The notes below the pieces were generated by a model, which did not search any database, had not been told where the DNA came from, and saw nothing but the letters and a program-made list of their open reading frames with translations. 64,000 bases of DNA from Mucilaginibacter aquatilis (GTDB lineage: Bacteria > Bacteroidota > Bacteroidia > Sphingobacteriales > Sphingobacteriaceae): positions 682,001-746,000 of the forward strand of contig NZ_WQLA01000001.1 in NCBI RefSeq assembly GCF_009755275.1, given 5' to 3'. The position numbers were made by a program, and so were the translations under genes. This document shows positions 35,828-45,658 of the stretch, one piece after another. Each line of letters opens with the position of its first letter. Positions within the stretch are counted from its first letter, which is position 1.

Positions 35828-35862
35828 AAAGCCTTTCCGTATTATTGCAGAAAGGCTTTTTT
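35828..35862 (+). terminator. Terminator of tRNA-Arg
   Basis: Stem AAAGCCTTTC/GAAAGGCTTT with a 12-base loop and a following T run, 13 bases after the tRNA. Confidence 0.85.
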
Positions 35863-35885
35863 AATTTAAAACACAAATCACAAGG

Positions 35886-36458
35886 ATGCTGAACTTAGTT
35901 TTGTTTGGTCCGCCGGGCGCTGGCAAGGGTACACAATCTCAAAAACTTATTGAAAAATATGGCTTAATACATCTCTCAACTGGTGATATATTACGCAATG
36001 AAATTGCACAAGGTACTACGCTGGGCCTCGAAGCTAAAAAACTGATGGATGATGGCAAACTTGTACCCGATGAAGTAGTAATTGGCATGATCAGCAATAA
36101 GCTTGATGCAAATGCTGATGCCAAAGGTTTTATTTTTGACGGGTTTCCGCGCACTGTTGCTCAGGCAGCTGCTTTAGATACCTTACTTGAAGAAAAAAGC
36201 ACTGCAATTTCAGGTATGATAGCTTTGGTGGTTGATGATGAAGAGTTAGAAAAACGTTTGTTGGAGCGCGGCAAAACATCGGGCCGCCCTGATGATGCGA
36301 ACCCCGAGATAATTCGTAAACGCATTAACGAGTATAATAGCAAAACCACGCCGGTAGCAGAGTTTTACAAAGAACAAGATAAATTTACCAGCATTAACGG
36401 CGTAGGTACCATTGATGGTATTTTTGATGCCATTAGTGAGGTAATAGAAAAATATTAA
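35886..36458 (+). CDS. adk: Adenylate kinase
   Basis: Interconverts ATP + AMP and 2 ADP. 190 residues with P-loop GPPGAGKGT at 9-17, the AMP-binding STGDILRNEI and DGFPRT motifs. The LID is short (RGKTSGRPDDANPEII) and has no zinc-binding cysteines, so this is the short-LID type. ATG 35886 begins soon after the tRNA terminator. A terminator-like hairpin follows, then a gap to obgE. Confidence 0.96.
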   Translation: MLNLVLFGPPGAGKGTQSQKLIEKYGLIHLSTGDILRNEIAQGTTLGLEAKKLMDDGKLVPDEVVIGMISNKLDANADAKGFIFDGFPRTVAQAAALDTLLEEKSTAISGMIALVVDDEELEKRLLERGKTSGRPDDANPEIIRKRINEYNSKTTPVAEFYKEQDKFTSINGVGTIDGIFDAISEVIEKY

Positions 36459-36482
36459 TATTTCCGCTAGCTGGAATTTTGA

Positions 36483-36530
36483 TTTCGGATTTGAACAGTG
36501 CTCCTAAGGGCTGTTTAAATCCGAAATTGT
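36483..36530 (+). terminator. Long hairpin after adk
   Basis: A 16-bp stem (TTTCGGATTTGAACAG with CTGTTTAAATCCGAAA, one G-U pair) with a 12-base loop, followed by TTGTTGTTT. It lies 24 bases after the adk stop. A terminator is the simplest reading. Confidence 0.65.
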
Positions 36531-36573
36531 TGTTTATAGCAAGTTAGGATTTACTAAGCATTTTGTCATCGCT

Positions 36574-36635
36574 AACCACCGTGGGAGATTTTAATAAACG
36601 TGCAAGCTAAGCACACCAAAAAGGTCTCCGTGGTT
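36574..36635. other. Structured intergenic element between adk and obgE
   Basis: AACCAC and GGAGA (36574-36579, 36584-36588) pair with TCTCC and GTGGTT (36625-36635) across a 4-base bulge. Inside is a second small stem, GTGC/GCAC. It lies about 75-135 bases upstream of the obgE start. Could be a leader structure of obgE, a small RNA, or a remnant of an intergenic repeat. No homologue recognised. Confidence 0.35.
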
Positions 36636-36708
36636 TGAAATGATACGTAGAAAATTAAAGAGTTACACAAATTCGAATGTAAAATTCGGATTTTGAAATA
36701 CAAAACAC

Positions 36709-37716
36709 ATGAGCCAGGGTTCGAACTTTGTTGATTACGTAAAAATATGCTGCCGCTCGGGCAAGGGCGGAGCAGGGTCGGCGCATTTGCACCGTGATAA
36801 ACATACGGCTAAAGGTGGCCCCGATGGTGGCGACGGTGGCCGTGGCGGACATGTTATTGTAAAAGGCAATGCCCAGCTATGGACCATGCTACACCTTAAA
36901 TACCGTAAGCATATCATTGCCGGCGATGGCGACAGTGGTGGCAGTGCCCTTAGCACAGGTAAAACCGGCAGAGACGAAATACTTGAAGTACCCCTGGGTA
37001 CTATAGCCCGCGATGCAGAAACCGGCGAGGTGATTTTTGAAATTACTAAAGACGGCGAGACCAAAATTCTTACCTCGGGGGGCCGTGGTGGTTTAGGTAA
37101 CTGGCACTTTAAATCATCAACCCACCAAACACCACGTTACGCTCAACCGGGCGAACCGGGACAAGAGCATTGGAACATACTCGAGCTTAAACTACTGGCA
37201 GATGTTGGTTTGGTAGGTTTTCCTAACGCAGGCAAGTCTACACTACTATCAGTAGTATCAGCGGCCAAACCCGAAATTGCCGATTATGCTTTTACCACCC
37301 TTGTACCTAATTTAGGCATTGTAGCTTACCGCAATAACCGTTCATTTGTGATGGCCGATATTCCGGGCATTATTGAGGGGGCATCAAAAGGTAAAGGTTT
37401 AGGCTTCCGTTTTTTACGCCATATTGAGCGCAATTCGGTACTGTTGTTTATGATTCCGGCTGATACCAACCGCAGTATTAAGCAGGAATATGAGATTTTA
37501 TTGCATGAGCTTAAAGAGTACAACCCCGAGCTTGCTCATAAGCCACGCGTACTTGCCATTACCAAAAGCGATTTACTGGATGACGAACTGCAACAAGAGA
37601 TGAAAGCAGAGCTTCCGGAAGGTATACCTGCAGTATTTATTTCAGCCGTAGCCCAACAAGGCATCGATCCGCTGAAAGATTTGCTATGGAAAGAAATCAA
37701 TATAAACATTCAATAA
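36709..37716 (+). CDS. obgE: GTPase Obg
   Basis: Ribosome-associated GTPase involved in 50S assembly and growth control. 335 residues: an N-terminal glycine-rich Obg fold (about 5-160, [23 protein letters not shown]), then the G domain with G1 GFPNAGKS, G3 DIPG in [17 protein letters not shown], and G4 TKSD. The C-terminal OCT domain of some Obg proteins is absent. Start ATG 36709. Monocistronic; converges with the membrane-protein gene. Confidence 0.96.
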   Translation: MSQGSNFVDYVKICCRSGKGGAGSAHLHRDKHTAKGGPDGGDGGRGGHVIVKGNAQLWTMLHLKYRKHIIAGDGDSGGSALSTGKTGRDEILEVPLGTIARDAETGEVIFEITKDGETKILTSGGRGGLGNWHFKSSTHQTPRYAQPGEPGQEHWNILELKLLADVGLVGFPNAGKSTLLSVVSAAKPEIADYAFTTLVPNLGIVAYRNNRSFVMADIPGIIEGASKGKGLGFRFLRHIERNSVLLFMIPADTNRSIKQEYEILLHELKEYNPELAHKPRVLAITKSDLLDDELQQEMKAELPEGIPAVFISAVAQQGIDPLKDLLWKEININIQ

Positions 37717-37778
37717 TTTCCTAACCTTTTTATCCAAAGGGAGCTTTTCTGAAAAGGATTAAATACGGAATTGAATAA

Positions 37779-39371
37779 TTACTTTCCTATCCAAACGGTA
37801 TAATCACTTGTAAGCTTTTTAGTTTCGAAGTTATTATATTCGGGGAAACACTTTTGCATGATAAACTTAGCTCCTCCATTGGTTTCATACTCTGATGGCA
37901 GCAGGATATACAATGGTCCGGCGTGGCCTTTAAATGTATAATCATCGTAATTGGTACCAACATCGGCACCAATGGGTTCAATGGTAATAAACCGGTTGTT
38001 TTGAATTTCTAAACCTAAATCGGCGCTGATGAAAACGAAGATAGCATTGCGCTGCTGTTGATCTGCCTGTAAAATGTATTTAAGCGTTGGCTTGTCTATA
38101 AATTGCTGCGTAATGCCCGATGTGCCGTGTATCCCTTCCTCGCGGTTATACCAGTATTCGCGGTGTAGGGTTGATATGCTTTGCCAGGCAATAAAAATCC
38201 AAGCAAATACAAAGGCTACCCTGAAATAAATTTTGCTCTTCTCAATCAAATAAATTGCTCCGGGAACAATTAACAGCCCCACAATACGAAAGTGCCGCCC
38301 TTCATATGATATTGCTAACTGGCGCACAAAGGCCTGCCCAAAGAAAAGAAAGAAGACGGCATAAAAAACAATTAATGCGATAATATAGGCGCGGTAAGGC
38401 ACACACCTTACAATTGCCCAAACCAGAGCTACGCTGCCCGCCGCTATTGCAATTAACAATATGGTTGTAACGGCCGGCGAAAACATAGGTCCATCGGGGT
38501 GATAAATTAAGCCATGCGTCAATTCATCTAACGAGAAACCAGCCAGCAAAGGTGAGCCTATGGGGAACAAGAACGTTTCCCATATTATACGGAAACCACC
38601 GCTTGACTCTGACGCCGGGTTTTCGCCCCTGCTTAAAAAGAAGATGTAGATACAAGCTACAGAAATCACAAACGGAATACCGATGGCTATCCCGTTTTTA
38701 ATCCATGCAGTATAATCTCTGCGTTGCGGCGACATGTTAATCCACATACAAAACAAACCGGCGGCGTACACCAGCATCATTGACGATTTACTGAAGAAGC
38801 CTGCCCATCCTGCAACCAATACAAACAGCAGCATGAGCGGACTGATTTTTTTAAAATAAAAGCATCCGTATAAAAACCATCCTGCATAAGCAAACATGAT
38901 TACCTCTCCCCCATTATAAAACGCAAACGGAATATAGTAAAACAGCTGACTGGCAATAAAAGCCACACTTACTGCAGCAATAACCGGTTTAAAGCCTACT
39001 TTTTTAAAAAAAGCAAAGAAGCCAAAAAGACCTGCGATTTCACATAATACACTGGTTAGTACGGAAGCCTGCCCGGTATTAACTGCAAATAACTGCTTAA
39101 AGGCATAAGGCAACAAGTATTGCCCCGGCGACCACCACGTTAAAAAAAAGCCGGAATCCTTGGCTATGTTGGCAGTATCAGGTCCTACCAGCATGTTAAA
39201 GCCACCGCCGTTTTCCATTGAGCGCATTACCTGGAACCCCCAGCTTGGATCGGGGTATATGGCCGGAGGTGCTGCAAAACTATAAGCTCCGGTAATTAAC
39301 GTTACCAATACAGGAACCGCCAAAATAATGAAGGCCCATTTATTTTCCCTGATGTTACTTGTATAGGTCAT
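37779..39371 (-). CDS. Polytopic membrane protein of unknown function
   Basis: 530 residues with roughly a dozen hydrophobic helices spread over the first 400, then a hydrophilic C-terminal domain of about 110 residues. A large loop after the first helix (PDPSWGFQVMRSMENGGGFNMLVGPD) carries an acidic residue early, as in GT-C membrane glycosyltransferases of the ArnT/PMT type. The overall layout is similar, but I cannot assign the family. No glycosyltransferase or polysaccharide genes adjoin. Divergent from gap. Confidence 0.6.
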   Translation of the reverse strand: MTYTSNIRENKWAFIILAVPVLVTLITGAYSFAAPPAIYPDPSWGFQVMRSMENGGGFNMLVGPDTANIAKDSGFFLTWWSPGQYLLPYAFKQLFAVNTGQASVLTSVLCEIAGLFGFFAFFKKVGFKPVIAAVSVAFIASQLFYYIPFAFYNGGEVIMFAYAGWFLYGCFYFKKISPLMLLFVLVAGWAGFFSKSSMMLVYAAGLFCMWINMSPQRRDYTAWIKNGIAIGIPFVISVACIYIFFLSRGENPASESSGGFRIIWETFLFPIGSPLLAGFSLDELTHGLIYHPDGPMFSPAVTTILLIAIAAGSVALVWAIVRCVPYRAYIIALIVFYAVFFLFFGQAFVRQLAISYEGRHFRIVGLLIVPGAIYLIEKSKIYFRVAFVFAWIFIAWQSISTLHREYWYNREEGIHGTSGITQQFIDKPTLKYILQADQQQRNAIFVFISADLGLEIQNNRFITIEPIGADVGTNYDDYTFKGHAGPLYILLPSEYETNGGAKFIMQKCFPEYNNFETKKLTSDYTVWIGK

Positions 39372-39458
39372 GCACTTACAAAAGTAAGCATTATTAAAAG
39401 ATAGTATGAATATGACCCGCCCGTGTAATAAAGCACATGTTTAAGCCTTTATATTTTA

Positions 39459-39466
39459 TAATTTTG
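39459..39466 (+). promoter_or_regulatory. -7 promoter element (TAATTTTG) of gap
   Basis: Exact TAnnTTTG, 21 bases before the gap ATG; a weak -33 candidate TTTA lies about 20 bases upstream. Confidence 0.5.
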
Positions 39467-39487
39467 CAGGGTACTAAGCATTAAATA

Positions 39488-40486
39488 ATGAGAATAGCTA
39501 TCAATGGATTTGGCCGCATTGGCCGCATCTTTTTGCGTAATATATTAAACAGGCAAGGCATTGAGGTAGTTGCCATTAATGACATTACCAGCACACAAAC
39601 CCTAGCACATTTATTTAAGTACGACAGTGTTCACCGCGGCTTTAAAGGCGATGTTTCTTTTGATGAGCAACACCTGTTTGTAAACGGCAAATCAATAAAA
39701 ATACTGGCCGAAAGCATTCCGGCAAATCTCCCATGGGCAGATCTTGATATTGACCTTGTCATTGAATCTACCGGCAAATTTGCATCGCTCGATGGCGCTA
39801 ACCAGCATTTAGCTGCAGGTGCCAAACAGGTCATTATATCGGCACCTGCCGGTGGCAAAACCGTGCCTACCGTGGTGTTGGGTGTAAATGATGATCAGAT
39901 TGACCTGCGGTCGCCCATTATTTCAAATGCATCATGTACCACCAACAATGTGGCCGCTATGGTAAAGGTGCTGGAAGAAAACTGGGGCATAACCGAAGGT
40001 TATATCACCACCGTACACTCCATGACCGGCGATCAAAACCTGCACGATGCCCCTCATAAAGATCTTCGTAGGGCAAGGGCGGCATCATCATCCATCATAC
40101 CCACAACAACAGGTGCAGCGAAGGCAATAACTTCAATATTTCCTCACTTAGATGGTAAACTGGGCGGAGCAGGTATACGAGTGCCGGTACTGAACGGTTC
40201 ACTTACTGATTTTACCTGCCTTTTGAAAAAGCCGACAACTGTTGAGGCCATTAACGCAGCCTTTAAGCAAGCGGCCAACGGCGCAATGAAAGACATCCTA
40301 GAATACACCGAAGACCCTATAGTATCAACCGATATACTTGACAACCCTCATAGCTGTATATTTGATGCTCAGCTAACATCAATAGTTGGCGACCTTGTAA
40401 AAGTTGTGGGCTGGTATGACAACGAAATGGGCTATAGCAGCCGTTTAGCCGACTTGGTTGAGCGAATTGCATTGTTGAATTCCTAA
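39488..40486 (+). CDS. gap: Type I glyceraldehyde-3-phosphate dehydrogenase
   Basis: Glycolytic/gluconeogenic enzyme converting glyceraldehyde-3-phosphate, NAD+ and Pi to 1,3-bisphosphoglycerate. 332 residues. The Rossmann motif is INGFGRIGR, Asp32 (AINDITS) indicates NAD+, and the catalytic pair is C150 in SNASCTTNN and H177 in TTVHSMTGDQ. The pgk gene for the next step lies 1.4 kb downstream on the same strand but is separated by two other genes. Confidence 0.97.
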   Translation: MRIAINGFGRIGRIFLRNILNRQGIEVVAINDITSTQTLAHLFKYDSVHRGFKGDVSFDEQHLFVNGKSIKILAESIPANLPWADLDIDLVIESTGKFASLDGANQHLAAGAKQVIISAPAGGKTVPTVVLGVNDDQIDLRSPIISNASCTTNNVAAMVKVLEENWGITEGYITTVHSMTGDQNLHDAPHKDLRRARAASSSIIPTTTGAAKAITSIFPHLDGKLGGAGIRVPVLNGSLTDFTCLLKKPTTVEAINAAFKQAANGAMKDILEYTEDPIVSTDILDNPHSCIFDAQLTSIVGDLVKVVGWYDNEMGYSSRLADLVERIALLNS

Positions 40487-40548
40487 ATGCAGCTTCAGTA
40501 ATAATATAATTTACACTTCCTAACTTACAGAACGAATAACTATCACTC

Positions 40549-40983
40549 GTGGTAAAATTTATAAGCAAAGATGATATACTTCCTATCCGCAATGAAATAT
40601 TGCGAGAGGGAAAACTTACCTTGGAAGAATGCCGCTTTCCTGGAGACGATAATGCCGAAAGCTTTCACTTAGGTTTTGTTGATGGTGATGAGCTGGTAAG
40701 TATTGCCTCGTTTCACCCGCATGGTTACGGTGATTTTACAGGCAAAGGCTACCAGTTAAGGGGCATGGCTACTTTAAAAAGCTACCAAGGTAAAGGTTTA
40801 GGTACGCAGCTTGTAAATTTTGCCGTGGTTTACCTGCGCGGTCAAAAGGCAAACTATGTATGGTGCAATGCACGTAAAGTAGCCGTTAACTTTTACAGTA
40901 ACGTTGGTTTCGAAATTGTATCAAAGGAATTTGATATACCCGGAATTGGCCCGCACCATGCTATGTATCTTAAAATTCAATAA
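40549..40983 (+). CDS. GNAT family N-acetyltransferase
   Basis: 144 residues. The GNAT acetyl-CoA motif is RGMATLKSYQGKGLGTQLVNFAV (Q/RxxGxG/A pattern), followed by WCNARKVAVNFYSNVGFEIV, the usual beta6-alpha4 NAxxFYxxxGF block. It starts at GTG 40549, since no ATG precedes the conserved region. Acceptor substrate unknown. 62 bp after gap, so possibly cotranscribed; a strong terminator follows. Confidence 0.85.
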   Translation: MVKFISKDDILPIRNEILREGKLTLEECRFPGDDNAESFHLGFVDGDELVSIASFHPHGYGDFTGKGYQLRGMATLKSYQGKGLGTQLVNFAVVYLRGQKANYVWCNARKVAVNFYSNVGFEIVSKEFDIPGIGPHHAMYLKIQ

Positions 40984-41010
40984 GCCGCATATATAAAGTG
41001 TGCCTATACA

Positions 41011-41044
41011 AAAAATGCAACCCACAAAGGGTTGCATTTTTTAT
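41011..41044. terminator. Bidirectional terminator between GNAT gene and glycine-zipper gene
   Basis: A 13-bp perfect stem (AAAAATGCAACCC with its complement) and 5-base loop, with A and T flanks. Confidence 0.9.
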
Positions 41045-41059
41045 TTGAGCTAAGTAAGC

Positions 41060-41566
41060 TTATTGGTTTTCTTTTTTCTTCTCTACTATTTTACCAACGC
41101 CATAACCTGCTGCACCACCGGCTACACCGCCAATTAATGCACCAACGCCACGGTTTTTCTTGGTTACCAAAGCACCTGTTAAAGCACCTGCACCAGCACC
41201 TATCAAGGCACCATTACGTGCTGCATGGCTTTTCTTTTTGGTAGTTGTTGTGGTATTTGCACCGTAACCAGATGCCGCATACGACGACCTTGTACCCGAT
41301 GAAGCATAAGTAGTAGTTGCTCTTGCACGGCGGCGTTCACGCTCGCGCGCAGCGCCTACGTTTTTAAGACTGTCTTCATAACGCGCTTGCTGTTGAGCCC
41401 TGAAAGCTGCCAGACCTACGGTATCAGACTTTTCCATTGTTACGGTTGATGTTTGCTGGCTGTCTACTTTAGCAGCCACGGTGTTAGATTGATTTGGGTT
41501 TGAATGACAAGCAACTAAACCTAGTGCTACGCCCGAAACCATCAATAAACGCTTTACCTGTATCAT
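41060..41566 (-). CDS. Glycine-zipper lipoprotein
   Basis: 168 residues. The N-terminus MIQVKRLLMVSGVALGLVAC ends in a lipobox (LVAC), so it is probably lipidated and placed in the envelope. A Ser/Thr-rich and Arg-rich middle (REREERRRAR-like, coiled) precedes a C-terminal glycine zipper, GALIGAGAGALTGALV and GVGALIGGVAGGAAGYG, of the kind found in YMGG/SlyB-like proteins that pack helices in membranes. ATG 41566 puts the signal sequence at the N-terminus; a longer frame would prepend 41 unrelated residues. Function unknown. Confidence 0.8.
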   Translation of the reverse strand: MIQVKRLLMVSGVALGLVACHSNPNQSNTVAAKVDSQQTSTVTMEKSDTVGLAAFRAQQQARYEDSLKNVGAARERERRRARATTTYASSGTRSSYAASGYGANTTTTTKKKSHAARNGALIGAGAGALTGALVTKKNRGVGALIGGVAGGAAGYGVGKIVEKKKENQ

Positions 41567-41883
41567 AATTAACTGTTTTAAGTAAATGCTAATAATTAAT
41601 TGACTTGCTGAATTAATAAAAGTCAAATGGTAAAAGCAATTTAGCTGCCAAATTTCACAACTCTCGCTACTAAAGTGCTTATAAAACACTGTTTCAAAGA
41701 GTTTTAACTCTACCGTATGGAGTAAATTTACTTATCATTAAAAAAGTTAATTCATACACAAATACATTCAACTTAAAAACCATTAAGCCTGCATAGTGTA
41801 TTTTCCACACATTTTTAAAATTACGTTTAAGTATCTCAATTAATTTTCTGATTTTGGGCACTCATTTTGACATGCAACCAATC
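41567..41883. other. Divergent promoter region, glycine-zipper gene / pgk
   Basis: 317 AT-rich bases between divergent genes. A near-match -7 element TGATTTTG (41849-41856) lies about 27 bases before the pgk ATG. A 12-bp palindrome AGTAAATTTACT (41721-41732) is within chance expectation. No coding sequence seen. Confidence 0.5.
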
Positions 41884-43074
41884 ATGAAAACAATCGACCA
41901 ACTAAACTTTGCCGGAAAAAAAGCCCTGATAAGGGTTGATTTTAACGTTCCGCTTGATAAGGATTACAACATAACCGATGATAACCGCATTACCGCTGCG
42001 CTGCCAACCTTAAAAAAAATATTGGCTGATGGCGGTTCGCTTATATTGATGTCGCACTTAGGCCGGCCAAAAGAAGGACCTACCGAAAAGTATTCTTTGA
42101 AGCACATCATTCCGCACCTATCTCAACTGCTTGGTAAAGAGGTACAATTTGCAGATGACTGCATAGGCCAACAAGCAACTGAAAAAGCTGCTGCTCTTAA
42201 AGATGGCGAAGTATTGCTGCTTGAGAACCTGCGTTTTTACAAGGAAGAAGAGAAAGGCGATAAAGACTTTGCCGAAAAACTTTCAAAATTAGGCGATGTA
42301 TACGTGAATGATGCATTTGGAACTGCTCACCGTGCCCATGCTTCTACCGCTATTATTGCACAATTCTTTCCTGAGGCTAAATACTTTGGCTACCTGATGG
42401 CTGCCGAGCTGGAAAATGCCGAAAAGGTATTGAACGGTGCTGCCAAACCATTTACCGCTATTATGGGCGGCGCTAAAGTAAGCGACAAGCTGCTGCTGAT
42501 TGAAAACATGCTGGAAAAAGTTGATAACCTTATTATTGGCGGTGGTATGGCTTATACATTTGCCAAAGCCCAAGGTGGGAACATTGGTAAATCATTAGTA
42601 GAAGATGATAAGCTAGACCTGGCTTTACAGCTGATTGAGAAAGCTAAAAGCAAAGGCGTTAACTTATTGTTACCAACCGATTCGGTAATTGCTGATGCAT
42701 TTGCTGCCGATGCTAATACCGACATAGCGCCGAACAAGGAAATTAAAGAAGACTGGATGGGCCTTGATATTGGTCCGGATTCGATAGCTGCATTTACTAA
42801 AGTTGTAGCCGAATCAAAAACTGTATTATGGAACGGTCCAATGGGCGTTTTCGAAATGGAAAAATTTGAAAGAGGCACCAAAGCCGTAGCCGAAGCAGTA
42901 GTACAAGCTACGAAAGACGGTGGCTTTACGCTGATTGGTGGCGGCGACTCGGCCGCTGCCGTTTCTAAATTCGGCTTTAACGATGATGTAAGCTATGTAT
43001 CAACAGGCGGTGGCGCGTTGTTGGAATATATGGAGGGTAAGGAGTTACCGGGAGTAAAAGCGATAAACGATTAA
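41884..43074 (+). CDS. pgk: Phosphoglycerate kinase
   Basis: Substrate-level phosphorylation step after Gap. 396 residues. N-terminal [14 protein letters not shown] and [10 protein letters not shown] bind the triose; the [12 protein letters not shown] segment and the C-terminal [16 protein letters not shown] bind nucleotide. Start ATG 41884 (MKTIDQLNF) matches family N-termini; upstream in-frame ATG 41872 or TTG 41854 would add residues not usual for the family. Followed by a terminator. Confidence 0.97.
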   Translation: MKTIDQLNFAGKKALIRVDFNVPLDKDYNITDDNRITAALPTLKKILADGGSLILMSHLGRPKEGPTEKYSLKHIIPHLSQLLGKEVQFADDCIGQQATEKAAALKDGEVLLLENLRFYKEEEKGDKDFAEKLSKLGDVYVNDAFGTAHRAHASTAIIAQFFPEAKYFGYLMAAELENAEKVLNGAAKPFTAIMGGAKVSDKLLLIENMLEKVDNLIIGGGMAYTFAKAQGGNIGKSLVEDDKLDLALQLIEKAKSKGVNLLLPTDSVIADAFAADANTDIAPNKEIKEDWMGLDIGPDSIAAFTKVVAESKTVLWNGPMGVFEMEKFERGTKAVAEAVVQATKDGGFTLIGGGDSAAAVSKFGFNDDVSYVSTGGGALLEYMEGKELPGVKAIND

Positions 43075-43092
43075 TCTTAACTCATTAGACAG

Positions 43093-43130
43093 GAAAACGG
43101 CAGGTGTTTACGCTTGCCGTTTTCGTTTTG
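43093..43130 (+). terminator. Terminator of pgk
   Basis: A 10-bp stem (GAAAACGGCA with TGCCGTTTTC), a 12-base loop and a following GTTTTG tract, 19 bases after the pgk stop. Confidence 0.75.
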
Positions 43131-43161
43131 TAGTAATATATTTACTACTAATAAAAACCTT

Positions 43162-43704
43162 ATGCACGCTATTATCACCTTTACTAAAGAGGATCTTTTG
43201 ACCAACTGTTTATTTGTTGTTTCAAAATCCAAACTTGCTAAACGCACCAGGAACAGAGGTGTAATATTTTTAACTGTTTGGTTTTTACTTTTAGCTGCTT
43301 GGTGTTTTTATGAGGGCGATATGGAATGGACAGGCTATTGTATAGGCCTTGCTTGTGTGACTTTTATACTGCTTCCTTTCTTACAAAAAAACATTTATAA
43401 GAAAATCTATAATAAGCATACAAACGAAAAATTTGAAAAGCTTAAGAACGCTCCATTTGATATAACATTAACACCTGACTCATTCATATATAAAAGCATA
43501 TTTTCAGATGTAACTCTTAACACATCACAGATAGAAAACATTACCGAAACCGGAAATCACTTTTTTGTTAAATTTAATTCGCAAGACACAATCACACTGC
43601 CAAAACGCAGCTTTGATTATCAGGAACTAAATAATTTGCTTAAAGATATTGCAAAGACAAATAACATTGAGGTGAACAGAGAACTTAACTGGCGATGGAA
43701 ATAA
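43162..43704 (+). CDS. YcxB-like membrane protein
   Basis: 180 residues with two adjacent transmembrane helices (about 37-55 and 60-78) and a C-terminal soluble domain. ITLTPDSFIYKSIFSDVTLNTSQIENITETGNHFFVKF is the YcxB-like pattern, found in small membrane proteins of unknown function. ATG 43162 is preferred to a TTG at 43114, which overlaps the pgk terminator. AT-richer than its neighbours and flanked by terminators on both sides, so it is its own unit and may be a recent addition. Confidence 0.7.
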   Translation: MHAIITFTKEDLLTNCLFVVSKSKLAKRTRNRGVIFLTVWFLLLAAWCFYEGDMEWTGYCIGLACVTFILLPFLQKNIYKKIYNKHTNEKFEKLKNAPFDITLTPDSFIYKSIFSDVTLNTSQIENITETGNHFFVKFNSQDTITLPKRSFDYQELNNLLKDIAKTNNIEVNRELNWRWK

Positions 43705-43735
43705 CCCTTCAATAAATCCCAGTGATATTATTACG

Positions 43736-43766
43736 AAGGCCGCTTTTACCAAAGCGGCCTTTTTTG
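43736..43766 (+). terminator. Terminator of YcxB-like gene
   Basis: An 11-bp perfect stem (AAGGCCGCTTT with AAAGCGGCCTT), tetraloop TACC, and a T run. Confidence 0.9.
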
Positions 43767-43791
43767 TATGTTTAGCTATTCAATAGCATTT

Positions 43792-45657
43792 ATGAAACTC
43801 CTCACTACGCTCCTGTTCTCTTTGCTTTGCCTTACGGCCGTTGCACAGCCCGGCAGTGCCGATGCCGCTTATGTTAAAGAACACTATACCAAGCATGAGT
43901 ATCAAATACCCATGCGCGACGGCAAAAAGCTGTTCACGTCGGTATACGTTCCTAAAGATCAATCAAAAAAGCACCCTTTTATGATGGACCGCACCTGTTA
44001 CAGTGTTGCCCCTTATGGAGCGGAGGCTTACAGGCCATCATTAGGACCAAACCCAAAGTTTATGCAGGATGGCTACATCTTCGTTTATCAGGATGTCCGC
44101 GGTCGTTGGATGAGCGAAGGCATTTACGAAGAAATGACTCCTGAACTGGAAGAGCACAAGACCAACAAAGATGTTGACGAAGGCACCGACACTTACGATA
44201 CTATTGATTGGTTACTTAAAAACGTAGCCAACAACAACGGTAAGGTTGGCGTGTGGGGTATCTCATATCCGGGCTTTTATACTACAACAGCATTATTAAG
44301 CCGTCACCCCGCATTGGTTGCAGCATCGCCACAGGCACCCATTGCCGATTTATGGCGCGATGATGCCTGGCATAACGGCACCTTCTTTTTAGCAGCTAAC
44401 TTTGGCTTCTATCCGGGCTTTACTAACAGGCAGGATGATAAGCCTACCCAGCGCCGCGGTGCAAGGTTTAACCCTAACCCTGGCAGTGAGGACGGGTACG
44501 ACTTTTTCTTGAAAATGGGATCGATGCGTAATACCAACGTAAAGTACTTTAAAGACACTATACGCTTGTGGAACGAGATGATGGACCACCCCGACTATGA
44601 TCAGCATTGGAAAGACCGTAACGTATTAACCCACCTGCATGATATCAAAACTGCTACACTGGTTACCGGCGGCTGGTATGATGCCGAAGATTTGTACGGC
44701 GCCATTAACACCTATAAAGTGCTGGCAGCTAAAAATCCTAACACGCCGGTTTACTTTGCTATGGGTCCGTGGGTACATGGCGGCTGGGCACGCGGCCTGG
44801 GCGACCACTTAGGTGATGTTGATTTTGGTGGTGCTACCGCCCCTTACTATCGTGATAGTATTGAGTTTGCATTTTTTAGCCATTATTTAAAAGGCACGCC
44901 GTTAAACCTGCCAAAGGTAAACACCTTTGAAACAGGCGAAAATAAATGGAGAAACTACAACATATGGCCGCCAGCCCCCGCCAAAGAAAAGAACCTTTAC
45001 TTTTTGCCCGGTGGAAAATTATCATTTACGGCGCCATCTGCCACTAAAGAAAGCTTTAACGAATTTGTGTCAGACCCTAACAAACCCGTGCCTTACTACG
45101 CTAAGCCAACCATGGACATGGAGCGTGATTACATGACGGCAGATCAGCGTTTTTTAAAAGACCGTACTGACGTTGTAACTTATCAAACGGATGTGCTTAC
45201 AAGTGATGTTACGCTGGCCGGCAACATTTGGGCTAACCTCAAGGTATCAATCACCGGCACCGATGCCGATTGGATTGTTAAAGTGATTGATGTTTACCCT
45301 GACGGTGCCCCTAATAATAAGTTTACGGGCAAAGAGGTGCAAATGGCCGGCTACCAGCAAATGGTACGCAGCGAAAGTATGCGCGGAAAATACCGTACAG
45401 GCTTTGATAAGCCCTCTCCATTTGCACCAGCCAAGGTAAGCCCGGTTAACTTTGAACTGCAGGATGTACTTCACACCTTTAAAAAGGGCCACCGTATTAT
45501 GGTACAGGTACAAAGTTCATGGTTCCCGCTTATTGACCGCAATACTCAGCAGTTTCAGGATATAATGAAGGCTAAGGATACCGATTTTAAGAAAGCAACG
45601 CACCGCGTGTACACTTCTAAAAACAATCCGAGCTTTTTGAAAGTACGAGTAATGTAA
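43792..45657 (+). CDS. CocE/NonD family hydrolase, secreted
   Basis: 621-residue alpha/beta hydrolase of the CocE/X-Pro dipeptidyl-peptidase S15 family. Signal peptide MKLLTTLLFSLLCLTAVAQ. The N-terminal YQIPMRDGKKLFTSVYVPKD and YQDVRGRWMSEG are typical; the nucleophile S158 lies in GVWGISYPGFY. The C-terminal half (from about 400) is the jelly-roll domain shared with X-Pro peptidases (NIWANLKVSITGTDADWIVKVIDVYPDG). Probably a periplasmic ester or peptide hydrolase. Start ATG 43792 is chosen because an ATG at 43768 would follow immediately on the terminator and displace the signal peptide. Confidence 0.88.
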   Translation: MKLLTTLLFSLLCLTAVAQPGSADAAYVKEHYTKHEYQIPMRDGKKLFTSVYVPKDQSKKHPFMMDRTCYSVAPYGAEAYRPSLGPNPKFMQDGYIFVYQDVRGRWMSEGIYEEMTPELEEHKTNKDVDEGTDTYDTIDWLLKNVANNNGKVGVWGISYPGFYTTTALLSRHPALVAASPQAPIADLWRDDAWHNGTFFLAANFGFYPGFTNRQDDKPTQRRGARFNPNPGSEDGYDFFLKMGSMRNTNVKYFKDTIRLWNEMMDHPDYDQHWKDRNVLTHLHDIKTATLVTGGWYDAEDLYGAINTYKVLAAKNPNTPVYFAMGPWVHGGWARGLGDHLGDVDFGGATAPYYRDSIEFAFFSHYLKGTPLNLPKVNTFETGENKWRNYNIWPPAPAKEKNLYFLPGGKLSFTAPSATKESFNEFVSDPNKPVPYYAKPTMDMERDYMTADQRFLKDRTDVVTYQTDVLTSDVTLAGNIWANLKVSITGTDADWIVKVIDVYPDGAPNNKFTGKEVQMAGYQQMVRSESMRGKYRTGFDKPSPFAPAKVSPVNFELQDVLHTFKKGHRIMVQVQSSWFPLIDRNTQQFQDIMKAKDTDFKKATHRVYTSKNNPSFLKVRVM

Positions 45658-45658
45658 T

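Noticed and set aside
41721..41732. Palindrome AGTAAATTTACT upstream of pgk
   Set aside because: A 12-bp AT-rich palindrome is expected many times by chance in this window.
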